From DATFNI01 sp963787205 (GTDB lineage: Bacteria > Bacteroidota > Rhodothermia > Balneolales > DATFMH01), in NCBI GenBank assembly GCA_963787205.1, contig CAWBCD010000003.1, positions 496,001 through 560,000 of the forward strand: a stretch of 64,000 bases of DNA. Direction: 5' to 3'. Positions 58,294 through 64,000 of this stretch are shown here, in pieces. Below the pieces are notes generated by a model that was not told the DNA's origin, did no database searches, and saw nothing but the letters and a program-made list of their open reading frames with translations. The translations under genes and the position numbers were made by a program. Numbering within the stretch: the stretch's first letter is position 1; each line of letters starts with the position of its first letter.

Positions 58294-58833
58294 TTATTTT
58301 GTCGTGATCAGGATCACCCCGTTAGCTCCTCTCGTACCATAAATAGCTGCAGAAGCTCCCTTCAAAACATCGATGGATTTGACATCTAACGGATTGATAG
58401 TGTTAAGGTCGGTTGAACCAGCTAGTGGTACTCCATTTAGCACAATAAGTGGCTCATTGCTTCCATTAATTGAGTGAATTCCTCGTATTCTTATCGAAGT
58501 TCCGGAAACAGTCAGTCCAGCCACCCGACCTTCAAGATATTGGTAAATACTGGTATAACCATTCATCTCGTTCTTTTTTGGCCTGAGTGTTGAAACCGAT
58601 CCGGTTACTTCGTTGGCACTTCTATATCCGTATCCTACATCGATGAGCTGATCAGTGCTCACAGAATTTCTGATAGCTTTCTTGTCCTGTGTGATGAATT
58701 GTGGCTTCAATGCCTTAGGACTAACGGTTGTAATCACAGAATCCTGTTTTTCCTTTTTACTCATTTTTTCCTGGGCAAAGAGCGATCCAGCACTAACGGT
58801 CAGAATGAAAAATAAAACAATAAAGCAACGCAT
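58294..58833 (-). CDS. Stand-alone TonB-dependent-receptor plug domain protein
   Basis: A 179-residue secreted protein (start MRCFIVLFFILTVSAGSLFAQ with GGAG eleven bases before it; an earlier in-frame ATG is less likely). The mature part is a plug domain of the SusC/TonB receptor type: YQYLEGRVAGLTVSGTSIRIRGIHSINGSNEPLIVLNGVPL...IDVLKGASAAIYGTRGANGVILITTK. It stops exactly at the end of the plug; no beta-barrel follows. Because the frame is clean and has its own signal, it looks like a real plug-only protein and not a truncation, but a decayed receptor cannot be excluded. Confidence 0.85.
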   Translation of the reverse strand: MRCFIVLFFILTVSAGSLFAQEKMSKKEKQDSVITTVSPKALKPQFITQDKKAIRNSVSTDQLIDVGYGYRSANEVTGSVSTLRPKKNEMNGYTSIYQYLEGRVAGLTVSGTSIRIRGIHSINGSNEPLIVLNGVPLAGSTDLNTINPLDVKSIDVLKGASAAIYGTRGANGVILITTK

Positions 58834-59215
58834 GGCAGGTCTCCTTAAAAAAGACAATTTTATATAAGTATTATAGTCAATTGCCATTAAATAGTCTATA
58901 TAAAAAAGCTACTAAATCTAATTTTATCGCTTTCGAATGACAAAAAAAAAAGAATAGGTGTTTAGTAACGTATCTGTCCTTTTTTTAAGATTTAGCTTTT
59001 ACGAATTATGCCACGCCCCTTTTGTTGCTACTTTAGGACTTCGGCCGGATAAACAGCATAAAAATGGTAACGTTTTTAATATAAGTTAATAACAAAGGCC
59101 TTGATCCTGGTTAACTCATAAATCTTAGTAATAAGTTTTTCATTTTCTATAAGGTTGTCGATTTATCTCTTTTCCAAACGACTACTTACTATACAATCAC
59201 CCAAAAAGAACTGTA
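58834..59215. other. Divergent promoter spacer
   Basis: About 380 bp, AT-rich, without a credible frame or strong hairpin. Confidence 0.4.
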
Positions 59216-59725
59216 ATGAAACGATATCTGCTGTCGCAATTCGATCTGCATCAACGTCTGTATAATAATGTTCTTGTGGATTTTACCGACGAGGAAACCA
59301 ACCAAAGGCTATACGGCGACACAAAAATGAACCATGTGAAATATATCGCGGGACACCTGTTAAATTCCCAATGTGCCCTGGCGCTTTTAGCAGGGGTTCC
59401 TGTTGACAGGAAATGGGATGATCTGTTTGCCGGCGTGCGACAATCGGAGGCACGGGATGATATTTCTTATCCCCCTATTCAGCAGATTAAGGATGAGTGG
59501 AACAGGATTTATGTACCTATCAGAAAAGGCTTTGATTCACTTTCTGATACAGATCTAAATCGTCCGGCCCCGGATCCTCTCGGCAAAGCCTTTCAAAATG
59601 ATGATTTCTTTCCTAACTCCATTGCCGGAGTGTGGGCATTCCTCAATCACCACCAGGCTTACCATATAGGTCAGATTGGAATCCTGAGGAGTGGTTTCGG
59701 AAAAGAACCGATGAAATACAATTAA
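59216..59725 (+). CDS. DinB-family protein
   Basis: A 169-residue four-helix DinB/YfiT-type protein. The three His ligands of the metal site are suggested by MNHVKYIAGHLLNS and LNHHQAYHIGQIGILRSG. Members bind divalent metal and include thiol-dependent transferases. It is the first of three small genes in a row with short gaps (45 and 42 bp). Confidence 0.88.
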   Translation: MKRYLLSQFDLHQRLYNNVLVDFTDEETNQRLYGDTKMNHVKYIAGHLLNSQCALALLAGVPVDRKWDDLFAGVRQSEARDDISYPPIQQIKDEWNRIYVPIRKGFDSLSDTDLNRPAPDPLGKAFQNDDFFPNSIAGVWAFLNHHQAYHIGQIGILRSGFGKEPMKYN

Positions 59726-59770
59726 CTTTTTGTTAACGGACATCGCAAGCAATTCACCGAACAAATAAAA

Positions 59771-60223
59771 ATGAAGACCATATTTGACAGGGCAGTTCGA
59801 GATGAGTTGATTGATAGAATCAACTCGCTAAGTACAAATAATGAAGTCCAATGGGGACAAATGAATGTCTATCAAATGATAAAGCATTGTTGCATTTATG
59901 ATAGTTGGGTATTGGGCAAAAACAACCCAAAATACAGACAAACCCTATCCGGAAAAATATTTGGTAAAATGGCTTTGAAAAGCATGACAAAAGACGATAG
60001 CCCTGTAAAAAGAAACATGCCTACTATAAAAGAGTTTATTGTTAAAAAAAGGGACGGCGATGTGGAGCATCAAAAAAAGATATGGATAAGCCTGATTTCA
60101 GAATACGAGAACTACTCAAACCCAGGGTTCATCCACACTTTCTTTGGCAAAATGACAAGAGAACAAGTAGGAATTCTTGCCTATAAGCACGCTGACCATC
60201 ACCTGCGACAGTTTGGGGCCTAG
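59771..60223 (+). CDS. DUF1569-family DinB-fold protein
   Basis: A 150-residue protein with the DUF1569 pattern: RINSLSTNNEVQWGQMNVYQMIKHC...TREQVGILAYKHADHHLRQFG. The spaced His residues resemble the metal site of DinB. It follows a DinB gene, so two proteins of the same fold are made together. Function unknown. Confidence 0.85.
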   Translation: MKTIFDRAVRDELIDRINSLSTNNEVQWGQMNVYQMIKHCCIYDSWVLGKNNPKYRQTLSGKIFGKMALKSMTKDDSPVKRNMPTIKEFIVKKRDGDVEHQKKIWISLISEYENYSNPGFIHTFFGKMTREQVGILAYKHADHHLRQFGA

Positions 60224-60265
60224 AAAACAACACTCCTTAATAACCAGGTAAAAGACGAAATCATA

Positions 60266-60487
60266 ATGAAAACGATCGGAGTCTACAGAACAAATGTGGA
60301 AAGCCGGGAAAGAGCCAACCTGATTTTAGATGCAATATACAGGCTGCTGCCCGGGTGCGAACCCAGCTTCGACCTCGAGGATTGTGACAAGGTGTTGCGA
60401 GTAGAAAGTCCTCATTGCGGAATTAATGAATCGACTATCAGGACCATACTCAAAAAGTACGGGTATCACATGGAGAGCATGATTTAA
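60266..60487 (+). CDS. Small HMA-like ferredoxin-fold protein
   Basis: A 73-residue beta-alpha-beta-beta-alpha-beta protein (IGVYRTNVESRERANLILDAIYRLL...FDLEDCDKVLRVESPHCGINESTIRTILKKYGYHMESM). It resembles heavy-metal-associated domains but lacks the CxxC metal site. It may be co-transcribed with the two DinB-fold genes upstream. Confidence 0.75.
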   Translation: MKTIGVYRTNVESRERANLILDAIYRLLPGCEPSFDLEDCDKVLRVESPHCGINESTIRTILKKYGYHMESMI

Positions 60488-60502
60488 CAACCACAGGAAG
60501 AT

Positions 60503-60664
60503 TTGTCAGAGAATAAGATTAGAGAATACCACGCCCGGATTCGTGAACAATGCGATCTGATTATTCGCCCCAAAGGCAAACGAAACGTAATTTTATCACT
60601 CATTCAAATCATTGCATCACAAATAATTCGCGTTGTTTATCAATATTTTTTTATTGATTATTAA
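60503..60664 (+). CDS. Possible 53-residue small protein with TTG start
   Basis: A frame from TTG with AGGAAG before it. The first part (SENKIREYHARIREQCDLII) looks protein-like, the end is hydrophobic. I do not recognise it. It might be a fragment of a longer lost gene. Confidence 0.2.
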   Translation: MSENKIREYHARIREQCDLIIRPKGKRNVILSLIQIIASQIIRVVYQYFFIDY

Positions 60665-60798
60665 TTATCATGATAACTGCTATTTATGTATTTATGTTAT
60701 CCTGTTCATATCTGATATGATATATCAATATCAAAGAGATTGATTATCAAACGCCTCTCTCTTCCTGGAGGCACATCCGAAACGAAACTATTTTCAAA

Positions 60799-62991
60799 AT
60801 GAAGGATTTAAGATATATATCCAGACTTTTTTTGGGGGTATTCATACTGAGCTTTTCAGCCTTATTTTCACAACCGGTTTGTGCGCAGAATAGCGACCCG
60901 ACAAACGGTTTGGTATATCCCACTGCCCGTCGCGACAGCACTGTAGATACCTACTTTGGTACGAAAGTACCTGTGCCATACCAATGGATGGAAAATTTGA
61001 ACAGTCCGGAAGTGAAGCAATGGGTGGATGCGGAAAACAAACTCACCTTTTCTTATCTGGATAAGATTCCTTATCGCAACTGGATTCGTCAGCGGTTGAC
61101 CAGGCTTTGGAATTATCCGAAGACGGGTACGCCGTGGCAGGTTGAAGGCGGCCGTCTCTTTTTCAGTAAGAATTCGGGTCTTCAAAACCAGTCGGTCGTC
61201 TATGTTCAGAAGTCATCTGCTGCAACCCCGCGTTTGCTGCTTGATCCCAACAATCTGTCGAAAGACGGGACTATTGCCCTGTCCGGATACCAGCCTTCGC
61301 CCGATGGAAAATACCTTGCCTACGAACTGTCGCAGGGCGGGTCAGACTGGGAAACCGTACATGTGATGAATGTTGCTACTGGTAAAGAACTCACTGATCG
61401 CGTGAGGTGGGTAAAATTCTCGAATATCGCCTGGACCAACGATAACAAGGGTTTCTTCTATTCCCGTTACCCGGAACCGCCGAAAGGTGAAGCGATCAGC
61501 CAGCAGGTCATCAACCAAAAACTTTACTACCATAAGCTTGGTACCGATCAAAGCTCGGACAAACTCATCTTTGCCCGTCCCGACCTTCCCAATTGGATTA
61601 TTGGCGGGGATGTTAGCGAAGATGGACGGTATCTTTTTGTATTTCTCATAAATGGTACCGCACCACAGAATGAACTCTTCTTCGCTGATCTTGGGAACCC
61701 GCAGGAGCCGGATGTTACTGCAAAACCTGAACCTCTTTATACGAAGAATGATGCGCAATATACGCCGGTTGGTCACGATGGCAATACCCTTTTCCTTCAG
61801 ACGACGCTCGATGCTCCTAAAGGACGGGTTGTAGCGACCAAATTCAATGATCCCGATCCGGCACATTGGCATACGGTTGTTCCTGAAGGTCAGGGTGTGA
61901 TTCAAAGCGCGTCTATGGCAGGCGGACATATCCTGGTAAATTACCAGGTGGTGGCTAAAAGCGAGCTTTCACTGTTTTCCACTGATGGGAACAAACTCGC
62001 AACCCTGCCGTTTCCAACCATCGGATCCGTTGCCGGCATTTCAGCGAGAAACGCCTCTTCAACCATTTACTTCGGTTTCAGCTCGTTCCTGTATCCGACG
62101 ACGGTGTATCGGTATGATATAACCAGCGGCAAGACTGCAACCTTCTTCAAGCCATCTGTCGATTTCAACCCATCTCAATATCAAACCAAGCAAGTCTTTT
62201 ATCCATCAAAGGATGGGACGATGATCCCGATGTTCATTGTCGCCAGAAAGGATGTGAAGCTCGATGGAAGTAACCCAACCATCTTATACGCTTATGGTGG
62301 CTTCGACATCACAATCACGCCGCATTTCAACCCGATGTTGCCGGTGTGGCTCGAACTGGGAGGCGTTTATGCCGTTGCAAACCTCCGTGGCGGTGCCGCT
62401 TATGGCGAGGAGTGGCATACAGCCGGCATGCTTGGCAAGAAGCAGAATGTATTTGATGATTTCGCCTGGGCCGCCAAATACCTGGTAAAGAAGGAATACA
62501 CCTCAACAAAGCGTCTCGGCATCCAGGGTTATTCAAACGGTGGGCTGCTGATCGGGGCCTCCATCACTCAGCGACCTGAACTATTCGGAGCAGCATATGC
62601 GGGGGCAGGTGTGATGGATATGCTTCGGTACCAGAAATTCTCGGGTGGCGATCTTTGGGCGCCCGAATACGGAACATCTGCAAATCCTGAGGCATTCAAG
62701 TGGCTCTACGCATACTCCCCTCTCGCCAATGTGAAGAAAGGGACCTGTTATCCTCCAACCATCATCACAACGGCGGATCATGACGACCGGGTTGTTCCTA
62801 GCCACTCCTATAAGTTCGCGGCGAAGCTACAGTACAACCAGGGTTGTTCCAATCCAATCCTGATACGCGTCGAGACACAAACCAGTCACGGGTATATGCC
62901 GACCGACAAGCGTATCGCCCAGACTGCCGACGTGTGGGCATTCGAGGCTTACAGCCTTGGGGTAAAGGGACCTGTGTCTAAAGGCAATTAG
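60799..62991 (+). CDS. Prolyl oligopeptidase (S9A family)
   Basis: A 730-residue secreted serine peptidase that cuts short peptides after proline. Signal peptide about 1-29 (LGVFILSFSALFSQPVCAQ). N-terminal YPTARRDSTVDTYFGTKVPVPYQWMEN, seven-bladed propeller (about 100-440) and the alpha/beta hydrolase domain with Ser579 in GIQGYSNGGLLIGAS, Asp near 662-663 in DHDDRVVPSHS and His697 in TSHGYMPT. GGFDITITPHFNP and NLRGGAAYGEEWH are family blocks. Length is standard. Confidence 0.97.
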   Translation: MKDLRYISRLFLGVFILSFSALFSQPVCAQNSDPTNGLVYPTARRDSTVDTYFGTKVPVPYQWMENLNSPEVKQWVDAENKLTFSYLDKIPYRNWIRQRLTRLWNYPKTGTPWQVEGGRLFFSKNSGLQNQSVVYVQKSSAATPRLLLDPNNLSKDGTIALSGYQPSPDGKYLAYELSQGGSDWETVHVMNVATGKELTDRVRWVKFSNIAWTNDNKGFFYSRYPEPPKGEAISQQVINQKLYYHKLGTDQSSDKLIFARPDLPNWIIGGDVSEDGRYLFVFLINGTAPQNELFFADLGNPQEPDVTAKPEPLYTKNDAQYTPVGHDGNTLFLQTTLDAPKGRVVATKFNDPDPAHWHTVVPEGQGVIQSASMAGGHILVNYQVVAKSELSLFSTDGNKLATLPFPTIGSVAGISARNASSTIYFGFSSFLYPTTVYRYDITSGKTATFFKPSVDFNPSQYQTKQVFYPSKDGTMIPMFIVARKDVKLDGSNPTILYAYGGFDITITPHFNPMLPVWLELGGVYAVANLRGGAAYGEEWHTAGMLGKKQNVFDDFAWAAKYLVKKEYTSTKRLGIQGYSNGGLLIGASITQRPELFGAAYAGAGVMDMLRYQKFSGGDLWAPEYGTSANPEAFKWLYAYSPLANVKKGTCYPPTIITTADHDDRVVPSHSYKFAAKLQYNQGCSNPILIRVETQTSHGYMPTDKRIAQTADVWAFEAYSLGVKGPVSKGN

Positions 62992-63001
62992 TGATCCATG
63001 A

Positions 63002-63034
63002 GAGAGTGAATGGGGAATCAAACCATTCACTCTC
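63002..63034 (+). terminator. Terminator of the prolyl oligopeptidase gene
   Basis: GAGAGTGAATGG-ggaatcaaa-CCATTCACTCTC, a 12-bp perfect stem followed by ATATTT, 11 bp after the stop. Confidence 0.85.
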
Positions 63035-63130
63035 ATATTTCAGCTTATCTTTGCATATTCCACTCAATAGCTTATTATAAAAGATAAGTTCTTCCAGGTT
63101 TTCTACCCGAAAAAAGCAAAATCCTCTCAG

Positions 63131-64000
63131 ATGATGGCGGACATCGATTCAGGGATTAATCATATTTCCGACACGGCGTTGTGGGTTGCTGTGTACCGCG
63201 CCGTGGAAACAGAACGCAAAGACGCCCTTTTCCGCGATCCGTATGCCAGTATCCTTGCCGGAGAACGCGGGAAGCGGATTGTCGAGAACATGTATCAGGG
63301 GCAAAACAGCGCGTGGTCTATGATTGTACGAACGGTCGTGCTGGACGAGTTTGTCACCCAGACGATAGCGCATGATAACATCGACACCGTGATCAACCTT
63401 GCGGCGGGTCTGGATACCCGGCCTTACCGCCTGGATCTGCCTCCATCCCTCAACTGGATAGAAGTCGATCTCCCCGGTATCCTGGGCTACAAAGAACAGA
63501 AACTTGTGGATGCAAAACCCCACTGCCGCGTCGAACGCATACGGCTAGATCTCACGAACCGTGATGAACGAAAGAAACTCTTCGAAAGGATCAGCAGAGA
63601 TGCAGAACGGGTGCTCGTCATTTCGGAAGGACTTCTTGTTTATTTAACAGAGGAAGACGTGTCCGCGCTTGCTTCCGACCTGTACGATCAATCTAACTTT
63701 TACTGGTGGATGATGGACCTGTTAACGCCTGAACTGCTTGACTGGCTTCTGAAGAATACTTTCAAACGTTTTGCATCGGGTGATATTCAGATGCACTTTG
63801 CCCCGAAAGGTGGTGCCAATTTCTTCCATTCATATGGGTGGGCGACTTCTGAGTCTCGTCTCGTATCGAAAGAGGCGAGACGGTTAAAGCGGGAAATGCC
63901 AAAGGCCTGGCTGTTTCGGCTGCTTTCGCCGCTGGCATCCAAAAAGCAAAAGGAATTCTACTCGAAACTGGATTCTTATTTTGTACTCCTGAATCGTGAC
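63131..64000 (+). CDS. SAM-dependent methyltransferase (leucine carboxyl methyltransferase family), 3'-truncated by the window
   Basis: An open frame of 290 codons reaching the window end. The start is one of two adjacent ATGs (MMADIDSGINHISDTALWVAV). The SAM-binding motif is INLAAGLDTRPYRL (about 100-113), followed by WIEVDLPGILGYK and VISEGLLVYLTEEDV, all features of the PF04072 family found in mycobacteria and others. The substrate in bacteria is mostly unknown. The frame continues to the last base, so the C-terminus is outside the window. Confidence 0.92.
   Translation, partial: MMADIDSGINHISDTALWVAVYRAVETERKDALFRDPYASILAGERGKRIVENMYQGQNSAWSMIVRTVVLDEFVTQTIAHDNIDTVINLAAGLDTRPYRLDLPPSLNWIEVDLPGILGYKEQKLVDAKPHCRVERIRLDLTNRDERKKLFERISRDAERVLVISEGLLVYLTEEDVSALASDLYDQSNFYWWMMDLLTPELLDWLLKNTFKRFASGDIQMHFAPKGGANFFHSYGWATSESRLVSKEARRLKREMPKAWLFRLLSPLASKKQKEFYSKLDSYFVLLNRD

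Noticed and set aside
60503..60664. Solid small gene with TTG start
   Set aside because: Only the first half looks protein-like and there is no known family; listed with low confidence.

Overview
The window reads as chromosomal DNA of a free-living, polysaccharide-degrading member of the Fibrobacterota-Chlorobiota-Bacteroidota (FCB) superphylum. The reasons are a secreted galactanase ending in a T9SS-type sorting domain (QNYPNPFNP... ending in a short basic tail), large FtsX/MacB-type permease paralogues starting MLRNYLKIALRNL, a LytS/LytTR two-component pair, an orphan TonB plug domain and an SGLT-type sugar transporter. The QNYPNPFNP form of the sorting domain is most familiar from Balneolota, Rhodothermota, Ignavibacteriota and Calditrichota. 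I cannot place the organism more closely from sequence alone.

Bases 1-2.6 kb hold the end of a GH9 cellulase and a Nudix/ankyrin gene pair. From about 3 to 26 kb lies a large export/stress locus, almost all on the minus strand: an RND/MacB-type membrane-fusion protein, a four-helix-bundle protein, an ABC ATPase, three permeases, then three more permeases and a second ABC ATPase. Facing it on the plus strand are an NtrC-family sigma-54 activator and its histidine kinase. Two near-identical regulatory modules (a -24/-12 sigma-54 promoter with two palindromic upstream sites 21 bp apart) lie before the fusion-protein gene and before the fourth permease, so the locus is probably two transcription units under the adjacent regulator. 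The spacers of this locus are built from short tandem repeats (GTGTTAAR octamers, TCAGCNN heptamers and others). A REP-flanked Y1 transposase (RAYT-type) gene sits between the regulator and the fusion protein.

From 26 to 32 kb there is housekeeping and mixed content: a CHRD lipoprotein, queG, an ECF sigma factor, a small outer-membrane-like protein, ychF, a metallophosphatase and nusB. From 32.7 to 54 kb the theme is beta-galactan and galactose use: two GH53 endo-galactanases, a clan GH-A enzyme, two GH35 beta-galactosidases, a decayed GH2 beta-galactosidase, galT, galK, a small membrane protein, an SGLT symporter and an acetyl-xylan-esterase-like hydrolase. Secreted enzymes would cut galactan, GH35 enzymes release galactose, the symporter imports it, and GalK/GalT start the Leloir pathway. 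No SusC/SusD pair, galE or galM is present. A GIY-YIG nuclease gene between two 160-bp direct repeats, and a 122-bp multi-hairpin element, lie among these genes.

From 54 to 64 kb there are a serine beta-lactamase-like protein, a TonB-domain lipoprotein, a lipoprotein/LytS/LytTR operon, the orphan plug protein, two DinB-fold proteins with a small ferredoxin-fold protein, an S9A prolyl oligopeptidase and a methyltransferase that runs off the end. One tRNA-Val(GAC) is at 51.6 kb.

Five genes carry six frameshifts, and each one is repaired by removing a single base. This uniform direction makes insertion-type sequencing or assembly errors at least as likely as real gene decay, so I annotate those genes as full-length with a warning.
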